Below, in pieces: positions 30,241-37,951 of a stretch of DNA of 64,000 nucleotides (the stretch's first letter is position 1; every line of letters begins with the position of its first letter). The translations under genes were made by a program, and so were the position numbers. The notes under the pieces were generated by a model. The model was not told the DNA's origin and did no database searches. It saw nothing but the letters and a program-made list of their open reading frames with translations. This stretch comes from VAZQ01 sp036557705 (lineage in GTDB: Bacteria > Pseudomonadota > Alphaproteobacteria > Rhizobiales > Xanthobacteraceae). The DNA lies in NCBI GenBank assembly GCA_036557705.1, contig DATBHB010000142.1, forward strand, positions 1 through 64,000. Reading direction: 5' to 3'.

Positions 30241-31299
30241 ATGGCGCCCAGTCCCGTCGAGGGAATTCGCGTGATTACCTGCCATCCAGCACTTGGCGAT
30301 GACAAGTCTCGGCGCGCCGTGCTGCGCGCCCTTACCGCCTCCGTCGCGAGCGTGGCGCTGACCCGTTGCGCGACCTTCGACGGGGCCGCGGCTGGGACCG
30401 ACCTCTCAGCCATTGCGGAGCGGCCCACCCTGCTGGTGGCAACGACCCGAAAGGCCGTGAACGGCGGGCGCGAGAAGCCCTGGTTCGGCCCGGATCGCGG
30501 GCGTGGGACAACCCTTGCGAGCGTCACCCTCGTTCCGCCCAACCGCGCTCCGTTCGCACTCACCGCTGTCGGGCTTGGCGACTGGAACATAGAAAAGGTG
30601 GAGCCGATCCCGGCGCAGATCGGCGATGTGTTGGCGCAGGCTACGAACGGTCACGACCTCCTGATCTACGTGCATGGATTCCGAAACACGTTCGAAGGCT
30701 CGGCCCTCGACGCCGCTCGTCTTTCGGACGGCATCCGCTTTCATGGCGACACGATGGTATTCGCCTGGCCGTCGAAATCTGGCTTGTTCGATTATGTCTA
30801 CGATCGCGAAAGCGCCATGTGGTCGCGCGATGCCCTGGAAAGCGTGCTCGAAGCCGTCATGGTGGGGCAGACCAACGGCCGGGTGCACCTCGTCGCCCAC
30901 AGCATGGGCACGATGCTCACATTGGAAGCGCTGCGCCAACTCAATGCGCGATATGGCGAGGCGGCTGCCGAGCGGATCGGCGCCGTGGTTTTTGCCTCGC
31001 CCGATATCGACATCGACGTGTTCTCATCCTCGATAGAACGCATGGGGCCGCTGGCGCGCAGAATTACCGTGATCACCGCGACCAACGACCGGGCGCTGGA
31101 ACTTTCGAGCAAGCTCGCCGGTGGAGTTGGCCGCGTGGGCGCCTCCGAGAAGGCGCAGCTCGAGCGGCTGGGAGTGCGCGTGATCGATGCCTCGCAGCAG
31201 GGCTGGGGACTGATCAACCACGATCTGTTCCTATCGAACCCGGACGTGCGGCAGGTCGTGCGGCGCGCCATCGACAGCCGCACCTCGCTTGGCGCCTGA
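30241..31299 (+). CDS. Exported alpha/beta hydrolase (DUF900 type)
   Basis: About 352 residues from the ATG at 30241; a GTG at 30271 is an alternative. An Arg-Arg n-region and hydrophobic run ending ALTRC (SRRAVLRALTASVASVALT) suggest an exported, possibly acylated, protein. The hydrolase domain shows the oxyanion region IYVHGFRNTFEGS, a nucleophile elbow VAHSMGT, an acid near DIDIDVF, and His near GLINHDLFLSNPDVR. DUF900 proteins are serine hydrolases of unknown substrate, often in the periplasm. It ends 3 bases before the GFA-family gene, so the two may be co-transcribed. Confidence 0.85.
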   Translation: MAPSPVEGIRVITCHPALGDDKSRRAVLRALTASVASVALTRCATFDGAAAGTDLSAIAERPTLLVATTRKAVNGGREKPWFGPDRGRGTTLASVTLVPPNRAPFALTAVGLGDWNIEKVEPIPAQIGDVLAQATNGHDLLIYVHGFRNTFEGSALDAARLSDGIRFHGDTMVFAWPSKSGLFDYVYDRESAMWSRDALESVLEAVMVGQTNGRVHLVAHSMGTMLTLEALRQLNARYGEAAAERIGAVVFASPDIDIDVFSSSIERMGPLARRITVITATNDRALELSSKLAGGVGRVGASEKAQLERLGVRVIDASQQGWGLINHDLFLSNPDVRQVVRRAIDSRTSLGA

Positions 31300-31302
31300 C
31301 GC

Positions 31303-31665
31303 ATGGCTGATAGCAAGAACTTCTCGGGCGGCTGCCATTGCGGTCTGGTGCGCTTCGATGTCACCGCCGATCTTTCGCGGGTCATCGCCTGCAACTGTTC
31401 AATCTGTACGAAGCGGGGCGCGCTGTGGACTTTCGTCCCGCCGGAACAGTTCGCGCTGCGTGCGGGCGCCGACGAATTGATCGATTACCAGTTCAACAAG
31501 AAGCTGGTCCATCACCTGTTCTGCAGGCGGTGCGGCGTGGGGTCGTTCTCGCGCGGGCAGCAACCAGGTGGCGGCGAAATGATCGCCGTCAACGTCCGCT
31601 GCCTCGACGGCATCGACCTTGAAAGCATCTCGCCGGCGCCGTTCGACGGCAGGAGCCGGTCATAG
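31303..31665 (+). CDS. GFA/CENP-V family zinc protein
   Basis: A 120-residue protein with the complete zinc-site cysteines of the glutathione-dependent formaldehyde-activating enzyme fold: C11 and C13 (GGCHCG), C30, C32 and C35 (CNCSIC), C74 and C77 (FCRRCG). The prototype Gfa speeds S-hydroxymethylglutathione formation, but most relatives are unassigned. It is probably cytosolic and co-transcribed with the hydrolase. Bases 31666-31952 downstream hold no gene I can support; an 11-base palindrome GTATAGTATAC lies at 31830-31840. Confidence 0.92.
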   Translation: MADSKNFSGGCHCGLVRFDVTADLSRVIACNCSICTKRGALWTFVPPEQFALRAGADELIDYQFNKKLVHHLFCRRCGVGSFSRGQQPGGGEMIAVNVRCLDGIDLESISPAPFDGRSRS

Positions 31666-31952
31666 AACGACCGGCTAGAGGAGTTTGTGACGGTCCCGCG
31701 TATTGCAAGGACCGCACTTCGCGCTGCGCTGCGCGCGAACGCTTCGGTCATGCGGTGTTGCGGAAAAGCCACAGATTTCGGAAATCGCGGTGGATATCCG
31801 CGTTGCGGCAACAAAAGCCGCATCGATGCGTATAGTATACTTGCTTCTTTGGTGATGCTGTTTCGACAGCGACTTGGCCCTTGTATGGGGCCCCGAGTGC
31901 TCGTATTGTAGCGTGCTGAAATGAGTCGGGCGGAGCCGAGGGACTGGCGACG

Positions 31953-32702
31953 ATGAAAAGCTCGATAGCAGGAATGGCCCTGCTGGCAGCGATTTCGATG
32001 CCTGCCCTCGCGATGGATTTGACGGCGGGCTTTCAGACGTTGTCTCCATCGGCCACGGAAACACCTCGCGACTGGAGCGGATTCTACGGCGGCGCCAATT
32101 CGTGGAGCGTGCCGTACGATGCGCTGATCGCCGGTGCTCCGGTGGCAGCGGGCTCTTCGAGCGCGAACAGCCCGCTTGCCGGCTGGCAGCTCGGCTACAA
32201 TTACCAGAAGGGCCCGTTCGTCTTCGGTATCGAGAGCGACTTCACGCGCCGCTACGGGATGGACTCGGTTCTGCTCTCGCCTACGGGGCTCGATGGTCTC
32301 AACCTTCGCGATGAGCAAGGATGGTTCGGTACGCTGCGTCCGCGCGCAGGCCTCGCTGCTGACAACTGGCTTGTTTACGCGACGGGCGGGCTTGCTTACG
32401 GCTCTTTCCGCAATAATGATGCCACCGAGGTGCTGGGTCCGGGAAGCGCGGCGGCTGTATCGGCGTCAGGCGCGCGAGCCGGATGGACGGTCGGCGGAGG
32501 GATTTCCTACGCAGGCGGCGATAAGCAGCGCTGGTCCCTTGGCCTTGAATATCTCTACGCGGATTTCGGGAAGAGTTTGAACGACTCGCCGCTTGGGCCA
32601 TTCTCCTCAAACGCATCCCACGACCAAGCGCATTTGCTGCGTGGAAGGTTCAATTACCAATTTGACTTGCCATTGCTGCCGCAGGCGATACCGCAAAAAT
32701 AA
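31953..32702 (+). CDS. Omp25/OmpW-like outer-membrane beta-barrel protein
   Basis: A 249-residue protein with a signal peptide (MKSSIAGMALLAAISMPALA) and alternating beta-barrel strands: DWSGFYGGANSW, PLAGWQLGYNYQKGPFVFGIE, GWFGTLRPRAGLAADNWLVY, GLEYLYADFGKS and a terminal LLRGRFNYQFD. This is the small porin-like barrel common in Hyphomicrobiales (Omp25/31 type), probably about eight strands. It is shorter than average, and the end PLLPQAIPQK lacks the usual terminal Phe. The stop codon overlaps the T-tract of a terminator serving the opposite gene. Confidence 0.88.
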   Translation: MKSSIAGMALLAAISMPALAMDLTAGFQTLSPSATETPRDWSGFYGGANSWSVPYDALIAGAPVAAGSSSANSPLAGWQLGYNYQKGPFVFGIESDFTRRYGMDSVLLSPTGLDGLNLRDEQGWFGTLRPRAGLAADNWLVYATGGLAYGSFRNNDATEVLGPGSAAAVSASGARAGWTVGGGISYAGGDKQRWSLGLEYLYADFGKSLNDSPLGPFSSNASHDQAHLLRGRFNYQFDLPLLPQAIPQK

Positions 32703-32732
32703 AGGAGCCACCGCACGCACGTCGGTGGCTCC
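32695..32732 (-). terminator. Intrinsic terminator for the minus-strand gene at 32761
   Basis: Reading the minus strand, the 10-base stem GGAGCCACCG / CGGTGGCTCC is followed by TTTATTTTT. The T-tract overlaps the stop region of the porin gene. On the plus strand no T-tract follows the stem. Confidence 0.75.
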
Positions 32733-32760
32733 CGCCAGCGTTGGAACGACATGCCCTGAT

Positions 32761-33171
32761 TCAGGCGATAAATGAATTCTGCCGCTCCGGTTCCGACACC
32801 GTCTGCGGACGTGCCGACGCCGGAAGTTGAAGAATGGTGGCCCGCTGGCCCTCGCACAAGCGCGTTACCAGCACCACTTGGCCATCCGGAAACTCCAGCG
32901 CGTCATGGTGCATGGCCGGCTGATCCAGGTTGATCTGGCGGAACCGCGCCACCTTATGGCCGATCTTTTTCTTCGGCAGGATCGGGAAAGCGGGTTCGCA
33001 TTCCACATTACGCTCGAAAGCGAGCTCCGTACCGGGGAGCAGGCAGACGGCGACGTTCGGTTCCCCGACGGCGCAGAATCCGCGCGTGATCGAATGGAAT
33101 TTCGACGTGACCAGCTTGTCCTCGATCTTGGCAGGCCGGCTCGCCACATGGTGGAGACTATAGTCACACAT
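32761..33171 (-). CDS. Conserved hypothetical protein (MCDYSLH type)
   Basis: A 136-residue protein beginning MCDYSLHHVASRPAKIEDKL, a start I recognise from conserved hypothetical proteins of Bradyrhizobium-like bacteria. It continues GEPNVAVCLLPGTELAFER and DALEFPDGQVVLVTRLCEGQ. It looks like a small beta-rich protein with no signal peptide. Function is unknown. Its own terminator lies at 32695-32732. Family recognition is from memory. Confidence 0.8.
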   Translation of the reverse strand: MCDYSLHHVASRPAKIEDKLVTSKFHSITRGFCAVGEPNVAVCLLPGTELAFERNVECEPAFPILPKKKIGHKVARFRQINLDQPAMHHDALEFPDGQVVLVTRLCEGQRATILQLPASARPQTVSEPERQNSFIA

Positions 33172-33635
33172 TGAAGGTTCTCCTTCGTCTTAGATTTCCT
33201 TTGCTGCGAACACCCGGGATGGTTGTCCTCTTCAGCGAAGCCCAAACCTGGATGTTGGCGTGCTTTCGTCGGCGGCCGTCCAGATTCGACCCCTTTCCGC
33301 CCCCGACTGCCTCAACCGGGGCAACACACAGGCCAGGACACTTTGTTGGCCCTCGCACTAGCAGCTTCGCACTTTGCAAACGAAATTCGCGGGCACCGGT
33401 TCCCGAAATGCAGTGTGGGCCTTGCCCAATGCATGCAAGGCAGACCATCGAGCAGCCGCATTGTGCTCGGATCACGACACAGAGTCTCAGCGGCCGCAGC
33501 TGAGCGGCATCCTTGGCCACCCCGCTCAAACGCATAGCGGCCCGATGGACTTGGCGCAAAAACGATCGCGCCGACCTGTTGCGCGGCGCGAAAATGGGTT
33601 ATCGTTTGCGCCGCTCTTCCAAGCCGAGGTTCGTC
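33172..33635. other. 464-base region without a recognised gene
   Basis: It probably contains the promoter of the divergent minus-strand gene near 33172-33230. The rest is GC-rich with open frames that look random, including an in-frame upstream extension of the glutathione peroxidase gene. I see no repeat, RNA gene or terminator here. Confidence 0.5.
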
Positions 33636-34208
33636 ATGATCTGGGATCGCAGAGGACTTCTGGGATTGCTCGCCGCCGCCGTTGCGGCGCCGCGGCCGGT
33701 ATTTGCACAATCAGCCGCGATGAGCAGGATCACCGCTTATGCATTCAGCTTCCCTGGGTTGGAGGGAGGCGAAATCCGCCTCTCCGATTACGCCGGAAAG
33801 CCTGTTCTCGTGGTCAATACGGCGTCGCAATGCGGCTACACCCCGCAATTCGCCGGATTGCAGCAGCTTTTCGCCCGCTATCACGATGAAGGTTTGATGA
33901 TCATCGGGGTGCCGTCGAATGATTTCGGGGGCCAGGAGCCGGGCACGCCGCTCGACATCATGAAAACCGCCAATGACGAATACGGGGTGCGCTTCCCGCT
34001 TGCCGCGAAGGCCGAAGTACGCGGCAAGAACGCGAATCCGTTCTACAAATGGGCGGCAGCCGAGCGACCGCTGGAAACGCCGCACTGGAACTTCCACAAA
34101 TATCTGATCGGGCGCAACGGCCACATCGCGGCCGTATTCCAAACGGAAGTGGAGCCGATGGACCCGCGCGTAATCCAGGCGATCACCAGGGAATTGCGCT
34201 CGGAATAA
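33636..34208 (+). CDS. Exported glutathione peroxidase
   Basis: A 190-residue protein from the ATG at 33636. The frame extends to 33513, but the signal peptide (IWDRRGLLGLLAAAVAAP, cut near FAQS) fixes the start; the Arg-Arg is Tat-compatible. The peroxidase tetrad is visible: C66 in NTASQCGYTPQ, Q100 in SNDFGGQ, and W151-N152 in HWNFHKYL. The enzyme would reduce peroxides in the periplasm with thioredoxin-like or glutathione donors. It uses Cys, not selenocysteine. The gene is followed within 5 bases by a composite hairpin repeat. Confidence 0.92.
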   Translation: MIWDRRGLLGLLAAAVAAPRPVFAQSAAMSRITAYAFSFPGLEGGEIRLSDYAGKPVLVVNTASQCGYTPQFAGLQQLFARYHDEGLMIIGVPSNDFGGQEPGTPLDIMKTANDEYGVRFPLAAKAEVRGKNANPFYKWAAAERPLETPHWNFHKYLIGRNGHIAAVFQTEVEPMDPRVIQAITRELRSE

Positions 34209-34212
34209 TTAC

Positions 34213-34378
34213 TAGTGTCCCGGCTCCGACGCTTGTATTCCTTTGCAGCACACGCTTTTACAAGCGTCGGAGCCAAAGGGACACTAGCAACTGATTGGGT
34301 CTCGTGTGGCTTTGGATTTGATCTTCCTACGAAGGACTCGCGGCAATGCTGGTAGGAAGGTCAAATCCGCCACACTAG
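34213..34378. repeat. Composite two-hairpin repeat, family T, copy 1
   Basis: Hairpin 1: TAGTGTCCC, stem GGCTCCGACGCTTGTA / TACAAGCGTCGGAGCC, then GGGACACTAG. Linker CAACTGATTGGGTCTC. Hairpin 2: GTGTGGCTTTGGATTTG with a closing stem containing CTTCCTAC / GTAGGAAG and ending CCGCCACAC. Its reverse-orientation relative is 54949-55110. Confidence 0.85.
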
Positions 34379-34483
34379 GGCCGCGCATTGACAACGTGCC
34401 GCCCGGTCGGCGTAGTACCGGCCGTCAATCATCGTTACCAGGCTGACCGAACGGCCGGCCCATTCCCATGGGAGGAATAACTC

Positions 34484-35377
34484 ATGAACGTTCGTCCGAA
34501 GCTGATGTCCGACGTCGAAGGACTGGCCCACCAGGTCGATCCACTGTCGCGGCGCGGTTTCTTCATGACCGCGTCCGCCGCGGCAGCGGCCGGCTATACG
34601 CTCGCGGCCGGACCGGTGCGCGCCGATGCGATCAAGACCGACACCAATGGCCTCACCGCCGGCGACGCCAAGGTGAAAGTGTCGGACGGGGAAATGCCCG
34701 TCTACTACGCCAGGCCGGCCAACGCCACGAACCCGCCCGTCATTCTTGTGGCCATGGAGATTTTCGGGCTGCACGAATATATCAAGGACGTCACTCGCCG
34801 GCTGGCGAAGCTCGGCGCTTTTGCCGTCGCTCCCGATTATTATTTCCGCAAGGGAGTCGATCTGCCGAAGATGACAGAGGTGCGGGAAATCCTTCCGATC
34901 GTGAACAGCAAGCCCGACAGCGAGTTGTTTTCCGATCTCGATGCGACGCTGGCCTGGGCGAAGTCGCAAGGCGGCAACGCGGCGGCAGCCGGCATCATGG
35001 GGTTCTGCCGCGGCGGACGCACGGTCTGGGAATACGCCAGCCACAACGGCAATCTCAAAGCCGGCGTCGCGTTCTACGGCACCCTTGCCGACCCGGAGAA
35101 CGCGACATGGCCGAAGAACGCGCTCAGCCTCGCTTCCGAAGTGAAAATTCCGGTGCTCGGCCTTTATGGCGAGGCGGACACCGGCATTAAGGTCGAGCAG
35201 GTCAAGGAAATGGAGGCGAAGCTCAAGGCTGCGGGCAAGGTCGCCGAATTTCACATCTATCCCGGCGCGCCGCACGGCTTCCACGCCGATTATCGTCCGA
35301 GCTATCGCGAAGAGGCGGCCAAGGACGCCTGGAATCAGATGGTGAACTGGTTCAAGAAATACAAAGTGCTCAGCTGA
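34484..35377 (+). CDS. Tat-exported dienelactone hydrolase family protein
   Basis: A 297-residue protein with a Tat signal (SRRGFFMTASAAAAAG, residues 22-37) and cleavage near VRADA. The dienelactone hydrolase core has E92 (MEIFGLH), the nucleophile C175 in GFCRGG, D232 (GEAD) and H264 in PHGFHADY: the Cys-Asp-His triad with the supporting Glu. The prototype opens dienelactones in chloroaromatic degradation; periplasmic relatives have unknown esters as substrates. A strong ribosome site (GGAGGAA) precedes the ATG. It ends before a good intrinsic terminator. Confidence 0.92.
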   Translation: MNVRPKLMSDVEGLAHQVDPLSRRGFFMTASAAAAAGYTLAAGPVRADAIKTDTNGLTAGDAKVKVSDGEMPVYYARPANATNPPVILVAMEIFGLHEYIKDVTRRLAKLGAFAVAPDYYFRKGVDLPKMTEVREILPIVNSKPDSELFSDLDATLAWAKSQGGNAAAAGIMGFCRGGRTVWEYASHNGNLKAGVAFYGTLADPENATWPKNALSLASEVKIPVLGLYGEADTGIKVEQVKEMEAKLKAAGKVAEFHIYPGAPHGFHADYRPSYREEAAKDAWNQMVNWFKKYKVLS

Positions 35378-35401
35378 GCTTGCACCTCATTCATCAAGCG
35401 G

Positions 35402-35431
35402 GCGCGGCGCCATGGTGCGCCGCGCTTTTTT
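35402..35431 (+). terminator. Intrinsic terminator after the dienelactone hydrolase gene
   Basis: The stem GCGCGGCGC / GCGCCGCGC with a six-base loop (CATGGT) is followed by TTTTTT. It lies 25 bases after the stop and immediately before the next start. Confidence 0.85.
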
Positions 35432-35437
35432 GCCGTC

Positions 35438-35998
35438 ATGACCACCCGGCTTCGCATCGAAGGGTTTGCCATCGTCTCGGCGGACGGCATGCTGGCGGGC
35501 GCGGATCGACGCGTTCCACCAAGCCTCCTCATCGAGGCCGATCAGACATTCTTCCGGAAAAGCCTCGATCGCGCAGCGCTCGTGGTCCACGGTCGCCATT
35601 CCCACGAGGGCGGCCCTGCCTCCGCCGGCCGCTACCGGCTGATCGTCACAACGCGCACCGCCGCGCTCGCGCCCGATCCCGCACATGCAAGGTCGCTTTT
35701 GTGGAACCCGAAAGGAGCCTCGCTGGAGGAGGCCCGAACTCGGCTCGGAGCGCCCTCAGGGCTGTGCGCGGTGATCGGCGGTCCGAGGGTCTATGACTTG
35801 TTTTTACAGATCGGCTACGACGCCTTTCACCTCTCGCGGGCAGCAAAAGTGCGGCTGCCGGGCGGCCTGCCAGTCTTCCCCGAGGTCGGCCCGGGATGCA
35901 GCCCGGACGATGTCCTTGCGCGGCATGGCCTCAAGCCCGGGCCGCAGCGCATCCTTGATGCCGCCGCCGAGGCTACTCTGGTGACATGGCGGCGTTGA
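35438..35998 (+). CDS. Dihydrofolate reductase / RibD C-terminal-like protein
   Basis: A 186-residue protein with the reductase fold of RibD-C/DHFR proteins: EGFAIVSADGMLAG at the N-terminus, AALVVHGRHSHEGG, LIVTTRT and CAVIGGPRVYDLFLQIGYDAFHLS, the last being the usual NADPH-binding GG motif. It would bind NAD(P)H and reduce a pterin- or pyrimidine-like substrate; the substrate is not evident. It starts 6 bases after a terminator, so transcription may begin in the terminator region or come from read-through. Confidence 0.85.
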   Translation: MTTRLRIEGFAIVSADGMLAGADRRVPPSLLIEADQTFFRKSLDRAALVVHGRHSHEGGPASAGRYRLIVTTRTAALAPDPAHARSLLWNPKGASLEEARTRLGAPSGLCAVIGGPRVYDLFLQIGYDAFHLSRAAKVRLPGGLPVFPEVGPGCSPDDVLARHGLKPGPQRILDAAAEATLVTWRR

Positions 35999-36065
35999 CC
36001 CAGCCGGACCACTAAAGCAGTTTCCGGTCCGATTGAGCACAGCAATTGCAGCGCACTCGGTGCGC

Positions 36066-36249
36066 TCCCTCTCCCCGCGCGCATCGACTCTCGCGCCACA
36101 AACTCTGGCGCAGCATCAGCGTGTTTACGCGCGTCTTCGACGCTCTCATGGAGAGGGTCGGGGTGAGGGGCCTCTTGTTGGTTGCGCGTCGCCCCCTCAC
36201 CCCGCCGCGCGAAAACGCGCTGCGACCCTCTCCCACGAGGGGAGAGGGT
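36066..36249. repeat. Palindromic repeat (CCCTCTCCCC family) with nested module
   Basis: CTCCCTCTCCCCGCGCGC and CATGGAGAGGGTCGGGGTG form one pair; GCCCCCTCACCCC and CACGAGGGGAGAGGGTG another. Nested at about 36119-36145 is the shared TTTACGCGCGTCTTCGACG module. It occupies most of the gap before speE (35999-36314). Confidence 0.8.
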
Positions 36250-36314
36250 GACCGAGCATGCCGCTTGCGAGTGGCCACTGTTCACCAAGTGGTCCAACTA
36301 GACCGGAATAAACT

Positions 36315-37187
36315 CTAGCCCGCCAGGTCCGCGATGAAGCGCGGGAGGGCGAAAGCCGCCCGGTGCACCTGCGGCGTCCAATATCGGGTGCGAAAACTGC
36401 CGGCCTTGCGATAGCGCGCGGCAATCGTCGCCGCCGTCGTCTGGCGAAGACGGGGACTGTCACTCGCCCACCCCATGGCCATGTGGCCGCCGACATAGGT
36501 CGGGATTGCTGCAACGTAGCAGGATGCATCGGCGAAGAGCTTGCGAAGCTTGCTCATCCCCTGCCGCAGCTCCCCCGGCTGGAAGATGGGCACGCCGTTC
36601 TGGGTCACCAACACACCGCCGGGATTCATGCAGCGCTTGCAGGCGGCGTAGAAGCGGCTGCTGAAAAGAACCTTGCCGGGCCCCTGCGGGTCGGTCGAAT
36701 CGACGATGATCGCATCGAACCGCCGGGCGGTCTTGGCGACGTAACGCATGCCGTCGTCGATCACCAACTCAAATCTCTTGTTGCCGAGCACCGGGCCGGT
36801 GAATTCGGGGAAATGCTCCTTGGAGAATTGCACCACCGAAGCATCGATCTCGACCTGGGTGAGGCGTTCGACCGACCTGTGCTTGAGCACCTCCTCGGCA
36901 ATGCCGCAGTCTCCACCGCCAACGATCAGCACCTCCCGAGCCTTGCCGTGGCCGAAAATCGGCACGTGGGTCATCATCTCGTGGTAGATGAACTCGTCCC
37001 TGGTCGTGACCTGGGTCGCGCCATCGAGCATCAGCATCTTGCCGAAAAACCTGTTCTCGAAGAGCACGAGATGCTGGTGCTCGGTCCGCGTTTCGTAAAG
37101 CACCCGCTCGACGCGGTAGCTTATACGGAAGCCCAAATCGTCGAACAGCGTCTCCGGGATCCAGCGGGTCTCGCCCATCGGATCCAT
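36315..37187 (-). CDS. speE: Spermidine synthase
   Basis: A 290-residue protein that transfers aminopropyl from decarboxylated SAM to putrescine. Marks: the N-terminal EHQHLVLFENRFFGKMLMLDG strand domain, the SAM-binding LIVGGGDCGIAEEVLKH, VEIDASVV, and the catalytic-loop Asp in IIVDSTDPQGPG, followed by YWTPQVHRAAFALPRF at the end. The usual GGGDGG reads GGGDCG here. The start codon directly abuts the speD stop, so the two are one operon and probably coupled. An ATG three codons in (37178) is also possible. Cytosolic polyamine synthesis is secure. Confidence 0.95.
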   Translation of the reverse strand: MDPMGETRWIPETLFDDLGFRISYRVERVLYETRTEHQHLVLFENRFFGKMLMLDGATQVTTRDEFIYHEMMTHVPIFGHGKAREVLIVGGGDCGIAEEVLKHRSVERLTQVEIDASVVQFSKEHFPEFTGPVLGNKRFELVIDDGMRYVAKTARRFDAIIVDSTDPQGPGKVLFSSRFYAACKRCMNPGGVLVTQNGVPIFQPGELRQGMSKLRKLFADASCYVAAIPTYVGGHMAMGWASDSPRLRQTTAATIAARYRKAGSFRTRYWTPQVHRAAFALPRFIADLAG

Positions 37188-37664
37188 TCAGGCACCCTGC
37201 CCACGCAAAATCTCGTTCACCTCGACGCGAGCCCCAAAGGATTCGCGCAGCACCGGAATGCATGCGTCGGGATCGGCCTTGCCGCACATGAAGACGTCCA
37301 CGGCGGCGTAACCCGCATCCGGCCAAGTGTGGATCGAGATATGGCTCTCAGCCAGCACGGCCACTCCGGAGACCCCGTTGGGCTGGAAATGGTGGAGATG
37401 GATGTGCAGGAGCGTCGCGCGAGCAGCGTCGACGCAACGGCGCAGCGTCGCCTCGATGAGGTCGATGTCGTCGAGGCCGGTGGCGCCGTGCAGATCGACG
37501 ATAAGGTGCACGCCTGCGCAGCGCACGCCTTTGCGAACAGCAAAGTGCCCTTCCGGCTCCTCGGCCGCGAGGGGCTTCACCACTGCCACGGGAGCTATTT
37601 TCTTTCGGGTGGTGCTCGGATCCCCCAAGCCCTTCCCCGATCGCAAGAGGGCGTTCTGGCGCAT
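37188..37664 (-). CDS. speD: S-adenosylmethionine decarboxylase proenzyme
   Basis: From the ATG at 37664 (ribosome site GGAGAGGA) the protein has 158 residues; a TTG at 37679 would add five. The self-cleavage site that makes the pyruvoyl cofactor is in LAESHISIHTWPDAGYAAVD (Ser after Glu). The N-terminal ~35 residues are Lys/Pro-rich, longer than the minimal ~120-residue bacterial SpeD. The product, decarboxylated SAM, feeds SpeE encoded next. A 20-base palindrome lies about 160 bases upstream. Confidence 0.95.
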   Translation of the reverse strand: MRQNALLRSGKGLGDPSTTRKKIAPVAVVKPLAAEEPEGHFAVRKGVRCAGVHLIVDLHGATGLDDIDLIEATLRRCVDAARATLLHIHLHHFQPNGVSGVAVLAESHISIHTWPDAGYAAVDVFMCGKADPDACIPVLRESFGARVEVNEILRGQGA

Positions 37665-37823
37665 CGTCGTCCTCTCCAACCAGAGATTGAAAGCCTACTC
37701 GCGGCAAGCCGGAGTCTTGGAAAGCGAATGCCGCCCGATCAGCCAATTTGCGGACAGATCACAGCGGCTTTCCCCAAATAAGGCCCACGTCCCCGGAGTC
37801 AAGAAGAATCTGTAAGAAATCAA

Positions 37824-37843
37824 TTTAGAAATCGTTTTCTAAA
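37824..37843. promoter_or_regulatory. AT-rich 20-bp palindrome upstream of speD
   Basis: TTTAGAAATCGTTTTCTAAA has 8-base inverted arms and a 4-base centre, in an unusually AT-rich patch of the region. It may be an operator for speDE or the transcript end of the upstream ubiD-like gene; the T content favours neither clearly. Confidence 0.4.
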
Positions 37844-37951
37844 CCGAGAACTTTACTGGGCGATCCGGCCGCCGAACAGGCACTCGGCAATTGCCGGAAG
37901 CAATGCGGCGGGCAGGCCGAGACGCTTGTCGTTGAAAACGAGCAGGAGGTC

